Assembly: GCA_934590325.1 (NCBI GenBank)
Contig: CAKTOW010000001.1
Location: 198,688 to 262,687, forward strand
Reading direction: 5' to 3'
Length of the DNA stretch: 64,000 nt
DNA from: an uncultured Oscillospiraceae bacterium
GTDB lineage: Bacteria; Bacillota; Clostridia; Oscillospirales; Oscillospiraceae
Positions 17,132-23,662 of the stretch are shown here, piece by piece; the first letter of the stretch is position 1; the number at the start of each line of letters is the position of its first letter. Both the position numbers and the translations under genes were made by a program. The notes beneath the pieces are model-generated. The model was not told where the DNA came from and made no database searches. It saw nothing but the letters and a program-made list of their open reading frames with translations.

Positions 17132-17222
17132 GGCGCGGAAGGAGGGATTTGAACCCTCGCGCCGCTTTTGACGGCCTACTCCCTTAGCAGGGGAGCCCCT
17201 TCGGCCACTTGGGTACTTCCGC
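17131..17222 (-). tRNA. tRNA-Ser (anticodon GCT)
   Basis: A 92-nt class II tRNA on the minus strand. The acceptor GCGGAAG pairs with CTTCCGC, the anticodon loop CTGCTAA reads GCT (AGC/AGU codons), it has a long variable arm, a GGTTCAAAT T-arm and encoded CCA. Confidence 0.93.
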
Positions 17223-17235
17223 ATATTTCATTTTC

Positions 17236-17323
17236 TGGCGGAGAGAGTGGGATTCGAACCCACGGATGCTTTCACATCGCCGGTTTTCAAGACCGGTGCT
17301 TTCGACCACTCAGCCATCTCTCC
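17236..17323 (-). tRNA. tRNA-Ser (anticodon TGA)
   Basis: An 88-nt class II tRNA on the minus strand. The acceptor GGAGAGA pairs with TCTCTCC, the anticodon TGA reads UCN codons, with long variable arm, T-loop GTTCGAA and encoded CCA. It is transcribed before the GCT tRNA. Confidence 0.93.
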
Positions 17324-17360
17324 GTGTGTAAAAGCGCCTCTCATACCAAACGCGAATATT

Positions 17361-17389
17361 ATATTACCATGTGCCGCCGCCTTTGTCAA
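17361..17389 (-). promoter_or_regulatory. Promoter of the tRNA-Ser pair
   Basis: Minus strand TTGACA (17389-17384), 17-bp spacer, TAATAT (17366-17361). Confidence 0.75.
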
Positions 17390-17432
17390 CAAAAAGCCGC
17401 ACGAGAAATTTGAAAAAAATTCAAATTAGGGC

Positions 17433-17461
17433 TTGCAAACCAGCGAAAACTGTGGTATTCT
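17433..17461 (+). promoter_or_regulatory. Promoter of tRNA-Pro
   Basis: TTGCAA (17433-17438), 17-bp spacer, TATTCT (17456-17461), ending 29 bp before the mature tRNA. Confidence 0.75.
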
Positions 17462-17490
17462 TAATAGGCTGTTTGAGCAAAACTGCATAT

Positions 17491-17567
17491 CCGGGTGTGG
17501 CGAAGTTTGGTATCGCGCTTGAATGGGGTTCAAGAGGCCTCGAGTTCGAATCTCGACACTCGGACCA
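17491..17567 (+). tRNA. tRNA-Pro (anticodon GGG)
   Basis: 77 nt. The acceptor CCGGGTG pairs with CACTCGG (one G-T), the D-arm is GCG...CGC, the anticodon stem CTTGA/TCAAG encloses a loop reading GGG, the T-arm is TCGAGTTCGAATCTCGA, and CCA is encoded. Confidence 0.92.
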
Positions 17568-17597
17568 AAAGAGAGACACGTATCGTGTCTCTCTTTT
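17567..17597 (+). terminator. tRNA-Pro terminator
   Basis: A 13- to 14-pair perfect stem AAAAGAGAGACACG / CGTGTCTCTCTTTT with TAT loop, starting at the CCA end. Confidence 0.85.
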
Positions 17598-17626
17598 ACT
17601 ATTTATGCACCCTTCCCCAGCATGCG

Positions 17627-17654
17627 AAAAAGCGCGGCGGCCGCCGCGCTTTTT
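17627..17654. terminator. Perfect GC-rich palindromic terminator
   Basis: AAAAAGCGCGGCGG directly followed by its complement with TTTTT. It lies 30 bp past the tRNA-Pro terminator. It may end a minus-strand transcript starting near 17705, where TGGACA-16-TATACT is present on the minus strand. Confidence 0.65.
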
Positions 17655-17868
17655 CTCTTCCTCCCTGTGCGATCTCTCCTTTTGAGAGCCCCCTTGTATA
17701 ACATTGGTTATAGTATACCACAAATTTTTGAAATGTCCAGTGCTTTTCTCGTTAAAAAGCCAGCATTTACCACTAAAGATGGCGCATATCGCGCCGTCAT
17801 GCGGCAAAACTACCGTTGCGATACCCAACAAGGGCATTTGCCCCACAACATGAAAGGAGATCACAACT

Positions 17869-18132
17869 ATGTCTACCAAGAACAGCAACAAGCTGAATAT
17901 CCCCGAGGCCAAGGCCGCTATGGAGCAGTTCAAGATGGAGGCCGCCTCCGAGGTCGGCGTGAACCTGAAGAACGGTTACAACGGTCACCTGACCAGCCGC
18001 GAGGCCGGTTCCGTCGGCGGTCAGATGGTCAAGAACGTGTGTCCCATACGAACTGCTAGATTTATGAGGAAAGATAGGACGGCTGTGGGGCATGCAGTGT
18101 CCGTGGAATACATAGCAGCATTGACCGTGTAG
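17869..18132 (+). CDS. Alpha/beta-type small acid-soluble spore protein, 5' part interrupted by an element
   Basis: Residues 1-54 (MSTKNSNKLNIPEAKAAM ... EVGVNLKNGYNGHLTSREAG ... GGQMVK) are the body of an alpha/beta-type SASP, the DNA-coating proteins that protect spore DNA. A normal protein continues VKKMIE...; here from 18036 the frame turns into unrelated sequence (NVCPIRTARF...) for 33 codons. The missing C-terminus is found in frame 4.2 kb downstream at 22230-22269. An AAAGGAG site precedes the ATG. A hairpin terminator at 18140-18183 follows the false stop. In this state the gene makes at best an 87-residue product lacking the second conserved region. Confidence 0.9.
   Translation: MSTKNSNKLNIPEAKAAMEQFKMEAASEVGVNLKNGYNGHLTSREAGSVGGQMVKNVCPIRTARFMRKDRTAVGHAVSVEYIAALTV
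18027..18035 (+). repeat. Left core direct repeat of the ssp element (attL core)
   Basis: GGTCAAGAA inside the ssp coding sequence, identical to 22230-22238. The element-side flank 18037-18056 is an imperfect inverted copy of 22210-22229. Confidence 0.85.
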
Positions 18133-18139
18133 TAAAGGT

Positions 18140-18184
18140 ATTCCCGGCAGATTGCGGGAAACGCAGCCTGCCGGGAATTTTCAA
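18140..18184 (+). terminator. Terminator-like hairpin just inside the element
   Basis: An 11-bp perfect stem (18140-18150 with 18168-18178) followed by T-rich sequence. It would stop ssp transcription 8 bp after the artificial stop codon and protect the element from read-through. Confidence 0.6.
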
Positions 18185-18207
18185 TTTTCAGTTTTGCAGC
18201 TTTCTCG

Positions 18208-18236
18208 TTGCAAACATCTCAGAATTATGGTAAAAT
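18208..18236 (+). promoter_or_regulatory. Promoter of the pilin-like gene
   Basis: TTGCAA (18208-18213), 17-bp spacer, TAAAAT (18231-18236). Confidence 0.6.
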
Positions 18237-18279
18237 GAGCATACGAAGGATAGATATTTAAGATAAAGCAGGGATTATA

Positions 18280-19206
18280 GTGAAACAAATCAGAAATGGA
18301 TTTACGTTGATGGAAATGCTGATCGTCATTGCAATCATCGCTGTATTGATTGCGATCGCGATCCCGGTATTTTCATCACAGCTTGAAAAAACCAGAGAAG
18401 CGACGGACCTTGCAAATGTACGCTCTGCTTATGCGCAGGTATCTTCAGAGGCACTGCTCGGGAATTCGGAGACCACCGTGACTGTTGACCTGAAGCAGAA
18501 GCGGGCCGACTGGCAATCGGTCGATCCGGTGAATATCGGCGGTATCGTCCACTATAAAGAGCAAGGAGACACGAATAATTGGAAAGGCGTTGCTGCGCCG
18601 AATGGAACCTGTGTTGTTTCCTATGATAAGAATTACGGAATCATTCTGACTTGGAGCGGAAAAGCCGACCCTTCTGCCCCCAAGTATCCGTTTAACACAA
18701 GCGTGACGAATTTCTTTCCGCTTCTATATGGTACAGACTTCTGGAAAAACGGTGATATGAAGGGTAAACCAAACTTCGAGTTTGACTCCAGGTGTCCGGA
18801 TTCAGATTATGTTCCGGCTATTTCCGAAGCGATCGAAAATTTGGACAACAGTCTCCTGCAGCAGCCGGACTGCACATGGGCCTTTCTTGGCAGCGGAAAA
18901 GAAGGACAAGATGCAAACCGATACCTTTTCTGGACGTCTCTGAACACTAACGATGTCGGAGCCGGAAAAAACATCCCCGTAATTATTCAAACCGGCGACG
19001 GGAAATATTACGTTTCCGAAACCACGACCGGCCAGCGAACAAAAAACGGCAAAACCTATGTTGCCGTTTCTCAATCACTTATTTCGCAAAGTCAATATAA
19101 GGAAATCCTGAAAAACGGAGAACCATTTTCCTCCTTGGAGGCAGCATACGACGCCTATCTCAAAGCCTTGGGTAATTCCAAGTATGATTCGGTTCGTCAG
19201 TCTTAA
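18280..19206 (+). CDS. Type IV pilin-like protein (prepilin N-methylation signal)
   Basis: 308 residues from a GTG at 18280 preceded by a weak GCAGGGA. The leader MKQIRNG is followed by FTLMEMLIVIAIIAVLIAI, the class III signal: prepilin peptidase cleavage after Gly7, Phe at +1, Glu at +5, then the hydrophobic helix. The globular part has no recognised domain. No pilus assembly genes are nearby, so it would need chromosomal machinery elsewhere. It is less GC-rich than the flanks and is the only intact plus-strand gene in the ssp element besides the recombinase. Confidence 0.8.
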   Translation: MKQIRNGFTLMEMLIVIAIIAVLIAIAIPVFSSQLEKTREATDLANVRSAYAQVSSEALLGNSETTVTVDLKQKRADWQSVDPVNIGGIVHYKEQGDTNNWKGVAAPNGTCVVSYDKNYGIILTWSGKADPSAPKYPFNTSVTNFFPLLYGTDFWKNGDMKGKPNFEFDSRCPDSDYVPAISEAIENLDNSLLQQPDCTWAFLGSGKEGQDANRYLFWTSLNTNDVGAGKNIPVIIQTGDGKYYVSETTTGQRTKNGKTYVAVSQSLISQSQYKEILKNGEPFSSLEAAYDAYLKALGNSKYDSVRQS

Positions 19207-19366
19207 GGTGCTTTGCTCCGCTATAACCGCTGATCCCGGGAAACATCATATTTAAAATCAAAGCTGCTTCTGCCGCAGCAGAATGGTTGTACACACTCTG
19301 TCTGTGATGAGTCCCCGGTCTCGTTGCGGGTAGTATCGCAGCAGCGGCTCCAACCTTGTAAACATA

Positions 19367-19516
19367 TCATATTCGGTACGAATAGTCAATATATCCGTCT
19401 TGCAGAACATCGCCAGTGTAGAGAGGATAAAAAGCCAACTGCTCCATCAGCAGTTCTTGCCGTGCCGTGTTCTGATCGGCGGTGGATATGCGGATGTAAC
19501 CGATTTTCAATTGCAA
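19367..19516 (-). pseudogene. Small serine recombinase/resolvase N-terminal remnant
   Basis: Read on the minus strand from a TTG at 19516 with AGGAGG upstream, the first 28 residues are a clear resolvase start (KIGYIRISTADQNTARQELL, catalytic Ser in RIST). After about residue 28 the similarity ends and a TGA follows at 19367-19369. It is a 49-codon stump of a Tn3-family-like resolvase inside the ssp element, evidence of an older nested or replaced recombination module. Confidence 0.7.
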
Positions 19517-19537
19517 GACGCCTCCTCTCATTTGCCA

Positions 19538-19651
19538 ATCCCAATAGAGTCCCTTCCGCAGATGGCACGTGCCGGAATGCGGGAAGTGACCCTATTGGGA
19601 CTCTTTTTCTGTGTGCCATTAGGGTACACCCTATTGGCACATCAATAGGGG
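19538..19651. repeat. Nested inverted repeats around CCTATTG/CAATAGG
   Basis: A long imperfect stem, about 19538-19560 with 19580-19602, has TCCCAATAG mirrored by CTATTGGGA and further complementary TCCCTTCCGCA-like arms. A second palindrome CCTATTG-6-CAATAGG follows at about 19630-19650. The heptamer occurs four times in alternating orientation. It is next to the resolvase stump, so a decayed res-like site or element end is possible. Confidence 0.5.
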
Positions 19652-19737
19652 TCCTCGTCCTGCGGAATGCAGAGCTTGAGCAATGCTGCCAATACAATAC
19701 CGCAAAGCTCCAATGCGATTTTCCAGTTCCACTTCAC
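19642..19737 (-). CDS. Tiny hydrophobic peptide (31 aa)
   Basis: GTG at 19737 with GAGGA 6 bases upstream; a 31-residue product KWNWKIALELCGIVLAALL plus a charged tail ending QDEDPY. It is a single predicted membrane helix. Size and composition recall small membrane peptides of mobile elements. It lies downstream of the 54-residue ORF on the same strand, so it may be co-transcribed. No function assigned. Confidence 0.4.
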   Translation of the reverse strand: MKWNWKIALELCGIVLAALLKLCIPQDEDPY

Positions 19738-19775
19738 AAGGCATCCTCGGTACATCGTCTGAGTACACCTCGGTT

Positions 19776-19940
19776 CTATTTTTTCTTCTTTACGGACGGC
19801 GTGTATGCTGACCGGATTTTGATTTGCATTGCGCGGTAGTCAGCTTCGTTGATTACCTTCCGTTCCAATAATACTTCATTGAAGTATTGCAGCATTCCTT
19901 CCTGATATGCACTCTCTTTTGTCGCTTTTCCTGTCGGCAT
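19776..19940 (-). CDS. Small basic helical protein (54 aa), element-encoded
   Basis: ATG at 19940 with a strong AAGGAGG 8 bases upstream (about 19949-19956), ending at TAG 19776-19778. The product (MPTGKATKESAYQEGMLQYF ... INEADYRAMQIKIRSAY ... KKKK) is short, basic and predicted mostly helical. The LLERKVINEADYRAMQ stretch recalls SHOCT-like helical pairs. Its place in an element that also encodes a large serine recombinase makes it a candidate recombination directionality factor; that is inference. Confidence 0.55.
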   Translation of the reverse strand: MPTGKATKESAYQEGMLQYFNEVLLERKVINEADYRAMQIKIRSAYTPSVKKKK

Positions 19941-20303
19941 CGCGCCTTCCTCCTTTCCAGCTTATTATCATGTCCGATGGCATTTCAAAAAATACACGTA
20001 TTTTCTCCAGCGTGTCCTGATACGGCGGTACGATCCCAAGATAGGAGGCGTCCGGCTCTATCAGCTTGCGAGGATTGACCGTCAACGAGATCATGTTCTG
20101 GTGTCCGCGTGTCAGGAACACCTGAATTCCATTTCTTGAAAACGCATTGCTCCTCCACGCGAATATCCCGCCAACTTCCTTGACCGGATAAAACTCACCC
20201 CCGCAGCTGCATTGCCGCAGTCGATTAAATACATTTGCGAACGCGACGTCTGTCGGATTCCATCGCAGTTCCAGGGTGTGAAAAGAAAAACCGGCCTTTC
20301 CAT
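19876..20303 (-). pseudogene. Decayed ORF of unknown family, frameshifted after its start
   Basis: An ATG at 20303 has an AGGA-like site upstream, but its frame gives only a basic 63-residue product. The neighbouring frame from 20301 reads an apparently real protein (GFSFHTLELRWNPTDVAF ... NMISLTVNPRKLIEPDASYLG ... EKIRVFFEMP) to the stop at 19876. The two fit one gene with an indel immediately after the start codon. No family is recognised. It is upstream of, and overlaps, the 54-residue ORF, suggesting one operon. Confidence 0.5.
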
Positions 20304-20465
20304 TTTCCCGATTTCCTTTTTCTATCTATATATCCTGGCCATCCCCAGTTGCTGCCCCATCGCACAGCGTAGACACAGCATGCCTCTCTGAGTTTTTGCA
20401 GCATGCTCTCATGCAGCATAGCAAAATATACGATATTTTTTCTATAGCAAGAATTCTTTCTCTCC

Positions 20466-20494
20466 TTGCCTTCTCTTGCTTCGCGTGCTACAAT
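20466..20494 (+). promoter_or_regulatory. Serine recombinase promoter
   Basis: TTGCCT (20466-20471), 17-bp spacer, TACAAT (20489-20494) with an extended TGC. No sporulation sigma-factor motif is obvious. Confidence 0.55.
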
Positions 20495-20532
20495 AATAAA
20501 CATGATACAACGAACTAAATTGGAGGCATACC

Positions 20533-22269
20533 ATGGACATTCACGACATTCGCCAGCAGCTGCGGACAAAAAGCATATATGACATTCCCCTGCGGGTGAC
20601 GTACTACGCCCGTGTGTCCTCCGAGTCTGACGAGCAGCTGAACTCGCTGGGCAATCAGATCCAATACTATGAGGATTTCATCCGCCGGAACGCCGCATGG
20701 ACGTTCGTCCCCGGCTACATTGACGAGGGCTTGTCCGGCATCTCCACCAAGCACCGGGAGAACTTCAACCGCATGGTAGATGACGCGGCGGAGGATAATT
20801 TTGACCTGATCATCACCAAGGAGATCTCCCGCTTTGCCCGCAACACGCTGGACTCTATCCAGTTCACGCGGCAGCTCCTTGGCTACGGTGTGGGCGTGTT
20901 CTTCCAGAACGACAACATCAACACCTTCGATGAGGACTCCGAGCTGCGGCTGTCCATCATGTCTTCCATTGCCCAGGACGAGCTGCGCAAGCTTAGCAGC
21001 CGCGTAAAATTTGGCCATCAACAGGCCATCAAGAATAACGTGGTGCTGGGAAACAGCCGCATTTTCGGCTATCGTAAGGAAGACCGCAGACTGGTCATTG
21101 ACGAGGGACAGGCGCCTATGGTGCAAGAGCTGTTCGAGCTGTACGCCACCGATCAGTACAGCATGAAGCAGATCGAAACCATCTTTTGGGAGAAAGGCTA
21201 CCGTAACCTCAACGGTAAGAAAATCGCCCATACCACCATGTCCGGCATGATCTCCAACCCCAAATACAAGGGGTACTATGTGGGCAACAAGGTCAAGGTG
21301 GTGGACATGTTCACCAAAAAGCAGAAATTCCTCCCACCGGAGGAATGGGTGATGTTCAAGGACGAGACGGGTGAGATCGTGCCCGCCATCGTCTCCGAGG
21401 CGCTGTGGGAACAGGCCAATGCAGTTCTGCGCCGCCGCAGCGATGACGTAAAGAACCGGCAAGGCGTCTGCAACCACGCCAATCTGCTGACCGGAAAGCT
21501 CTACTGCACCCGCTGCGGCACCGCCTACTACCGCCGGGAGTCTCAGGACAAGCATGGCCATAAAAACAGCAAATGGGTCTGCTCCGGCAAGATCAAAAAC
21601 GGCGCAGACTCCTGTGCCTCCTTCCCCGTCTATGAGGACGAGATCAAACCCCTGCTGCTGGATGTGTTCCGCGATACGGAGGCCAGCGCAGAGGCGCTGA
21701 TCGAAGAATATGTAGAATTATATAAATCTCTGAACCGTGGCGGTAAGCTGGATAAGCAGATCGCCTCGCTGCAAAAACAGCTGGAAACCGTGGAGCAGAA
21801 GCGCATGAAGCTGCTGACCTATAACGCCCAGGGGAAACTGGATGATGCAGATTTTCTCGCTATGAACAAAAAATGCTCCGCTGAGGCAAAGGAACTGCAA
21901 ACGCAGTTGGCAGAGGCGCTTACACAGCAGGAATCCACCGGCAGCCTAAAGCAGCAGCTGGATACGATTCGCACCGTCCTGCGTAACGCCCAAAAGGATG
22001 CCGCCAAGGGTGTGATAACCAAGGAATTTGTCACCCGCTATATCGACAAGATCTTTGCCACGCCGGAGGAGGACGGCTCTCTGCGGCTGGACATCAAGAT
22101 TTTCACCGGTGAGAGCTGTGAAAAGCACCTGCAAAGCCTGCGGCGTCAGGCAGCGGCGCAAGCTGTTGTACCGCAATCAGTTGCGGCGTTTTCACCGGCT
22201 GGTGATCCCGAAGTTTCTACGGGTCACACGGTCAAGAAGATGATCGAGTCCTACGAGAAGAACCTGTAA
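20533..22269 (+). CDS. Large serine recombinase of the ssp element
   Basis: 578 residues. The catalytic resolvase domain has YYARVSSESDEQ (nucleophile Ser29), GYIDEGLSGIS, and the arginine box EISRFARNTLD. A recombinase domain (about 170-290) includes GYRKEDRRLVIDEGQAPMV. A zinc ribbon follows (YCTRCGTAYYRR ... WVCSGK...SC), then a coiled-coil (about 400-470). The last codons cross the right repeat, so its C-terminus (VKKMIESYEKNL) and stop codon belong to the interrupted ssp gene. On the excised circle the frame would continue instead into NVCPIRTARF... for 32 residues. It is the likely integrase/excisionase of the element. Confidence 0.93.
   Translation: MDIHDIRQQLRTKSIYDIPLRVTYYARVSSESDEQLNSLGNQIQYYEDFIRRNAAWTFVPGYIDEGLSGISTKHRENFNRMVDDAAEDNFDLIITKEISRFARNTLDSIQFTRQLLGYGVGVFFQNDNINTFDEDSELRLSIMSSIAQDELRKLSSRVKFGHQQAIKNNVVLGNSRIFGYRKEDRRLVIDEGQAPMVQELFELYATDQYSMKQIETIFWEKGYRNLNGKKIAHTTMSGMISNPKYKGYYVGNKVKVVDMFTKKQKFLPPEEWVMFKDETGEIVPAIVSEALWEQANAVLRRRSDDVKNRQGVCNHANLLTGKLYCTRCGTAYYRRESQDKHGHKNSKWVCSGKIKNGADSCASFPVYEDEIKPLLLDVFRDTEASAEALIEEYVELYKSLNRGGKLDKQIASLQKQLETVEQKRMKLLTYNAQGKLDDADFLAMNKKCSAEAKELQTQLAEALTQQESTGSLKQQLDTIRTVLRNAQKDAAKGVITKEFVTRYIDKIFATPEEDGSLRLDIKIFTGESCEKHLQSLRRQAAAQAVVPQSVAAFSPAGDPEVSTGHTVKKMIESYEKNL
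22230..22238 (+). repeat. Right core direct repeat of the ssp element (attR core)
   Basis: GGTCAAGAA identical to 18027-18035. It lies in the same codon phase (gtc aag) in both the ssp frame and the recombinase frame. Confidence 0.85.
22230..22269 (+). CDS. 3' part of the interrupted SASP gene
   Basis: Encodes VKKMIESYEKNL and the stop codon, the exact conserved end of alpha/beta-type SASPs. It is currently translated only as the tail of the recombinase. Joined to the 5' part at the core repeat it restores GGQMVKKMIESYEKNL and a 65-residue SASP. The UUCG-loop terminator at 22287-22318 is presumably the original ssp terminator. Confidence 0.88.
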
Positions 22270-22286
22270 ACGGCCCTTCCCGCACG

Positions 22287-22318
22287 AAAAAAGAACCGCC
22301 TTCGGGCGGTTCTTTTTT
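22287..22318. terminator. UUCG-loop terminator after ssp/recombinase
   Basis: AAAAAAGAACCGCC - TTCG - GGCGGTTCTTTTTT: a 14-bp perfect stem, bidirectional, shared with the convergent zinc-ribbon gene. Confidence 0.88.
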
Positions 22319-22324
22319 ACGTTC

Positions 22325-23659
22325 TCACAAGGTGACCTCCGTGCCGTCGCCCACCTCGATGCGGTAGCTGCCGGGGTTTGCCACGTCCACGTCGTTGCCC
22401 CTGAACCGGCAGTCCTCCAGCACCGCATACGCCCGCGGCGGCATGCACAGCAGCTCCAGCGCCGTGCCGTTGCTCATAAAGTCGATGCGCCGTATAGTGT
22501 ACGTGTACGAACTGCTGTAGGCGGAGTCGTACCGCGCACCCACATCGTTGCCGCCCACATATCCCTCGTAGAGATAGACCCAGCCGCCGCTGACGGCCAG
22601 CGTGCCCACCTCCCAGCCCGTTACCCGGCAGTTCTCCAGATACGTGGGCGCTCTGGCGGTCACGCCGGTTCCGCTTCCGTCTCCCTCGAAGCTGACCTCC
22701 GAAAAGCGGACGTAGGCGTGGCACCGCTCCGTGTCGCTCAGGGGCGTCACCGTCACCGGCGCGGCAAACACAGTGCCGGTCCCCCTCAGCGTCACGGCGC
22801 AGCCCACCGTTATGGGCCGGTCATACGTCACCCTCGGCAGCTCCACGGTGATGGCCGTGTCGGCGTCATACTCCTGTGCCAGCCGGTCCAGTAGCGCCTG
22901 CAGCTCCTGCGCCGTGTCCAGCGGCGCGTCCTGTTGGCCGAAGTACAGCGTCGTCTGCTCCTCGAACTCCACGGTCATGGTCAGCTGTATCTCGTCGCCG
23001 TTTTTCATGTACAGCGTCCATACCACCTCATTGTGGGTGCAGGTGGTGTCCGCCCGCAGCCGCCGGTACAGCAGCGCCGGGGAATTCTCCGCCTCCACCT
23101 GCGCCTCCCGCAGCGTCACCCGTCCCACGCCTTCCGGCGCGTTGACGGTCACATTCCAGCTGTCCAACAGCGCGGCGAAATCCTCCGCTGCGTAGTCCTG
23201 GGTCACGGCGTCCTCCGCTATGACGGTGGCCGGGCAGTCCACACTGGCGCCGTCGTTGGCGGGGATCAGCTCGGAGTGATAACCCACCGGCTCGGTACTC
23301 CCCTGCGGCGCGGGCGTCCTGGCCGTAAACAGATGATATTCCCGTCCGTCCGCGCCGGTGTAGTAGGTCTGGCACGCCGCCGTATAGGCATCCATGACCG
23401 GGTCGGCCGCAAGGACCGGATCGGCCGTGCCGTCCGGGCGTTGCGGCTCCGTTTCGGCGGTCGGCCACAGCCAGGCCGCCAGCCCGGCGGCAAGTGCCGC
23501 GGCGAACCCCACCGCCAGCAGGCGCAGGCGGCGCTTCCCGGTGTGCGGCATGACCACGGCGCGGCGCTCCGCCAGTGTGGCGGTACAGCGGGGGCAGAAG
23601 GACGCCTCCCGCGGCAGTTCAGCGCCGCAGCGGGGGCATTTTTTCACATTGTCCGCCAT
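22325..23659 (-). CDS. Zinc-ribbon membrane protein with extracellular beta-helix-like domain
   Basis: 444 residues. An N-terminal zinc ribbon (C8, C11, C22, C25) is followed by a transmembrane segment (about 45-66) and a large extracytoplasmic region. The C-terminal half (VTLRGTGTVFAAP ... YLENCRVTGWEVGTLAV ... LEDCRFRGNDV) has the repeating short strands of right-handed parallel beta-helix proteins. It starts 3 bp after the kinase stop with GGAGGTG upstream, so it is the second gene of a kinase operon. It may be a kinase substrate or receptor-like partner; inference. Confidence 0.65.
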   Translation of the reverse strand: MADNVKKCPRCGAELPREASFCPRCTATLAERRAVVMPHTGKRRLRLLAVGFAAALAAGLAAWLWPTAETEPQRPDGTADPVLAADPVMDAYTAACQTYYTGADGREYHLFTARTPAPQGSTEPVGYHSELIPANDGASVDCPATVIAEDAVTQDYAAEDFAALLDSWNVTVNAPEGVGRVTLREAQVEAENSPALLYRRLRADTTCTHNEVVWTLYMKNGDEIQLTMTVEFEEQTTLYFGQQDAPLDTAQELQALLDRLAQEYDADTAITVELPRVTYDRPITVGCAVTLRGTGTVFAAPVTVTPLSDTERCHAYVRFSEVSFEGDGSGTGVTARAPTYLENCRVTGWEVGTLAVSGGWVYLYEGYVGGNDVGARYDSAYSSSYTYTIRRIDFMSNGTALELLCMPPRAYAVLEDCRFRGNDVDVANPGSYRIEVGDGTEVTL

Positions 23660-23662
23660 GTA

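Larger units (their letters stand above)
18027..22238 (+). mobile_element. 4.2-kb skin-like element inserted in the ssp gene
   Basis: Bounded by GGTCAAGAA direct repeats; precise recombination between them removes 4203 bp and rebuilds a 65-codon SASP gene. It encodes a large serine recombinase at its right end, a type IV pilin-like protein at its left end, and a minus-strand group of small or decayed ORFs between. The middle portion is less GC-rich than the flanking chromosome. The layout resembles the skin element of sigK and other intervening elements in sporulation genes. Whether it excises during sporulation is inferred, not shown. Confidence 0.85.

Noticed and set aside
17086..17413. Plus-strand frames across the tRNA-Ser genes
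   Set aside because: They run through two well-formed tRNAs and encode the usual tRNA-antisense peptides (EPSGF...TRG-type patterns).
17421..17933. 170-codon minus-strand frame across tRNA-Pro and the ssp start
   Set aside because: Overlaps a tRNA, two terminators and a conserved SASP start; not a protein gene.
18027..22238. Prophage interpretation of the ssp element
   Set aside because: No capsid, portal, terminase or lysis genes in 4.2 kb; only recombinase, a pilin-like gene and small ORFs. It could be a phage remnant, but nothing shows it.
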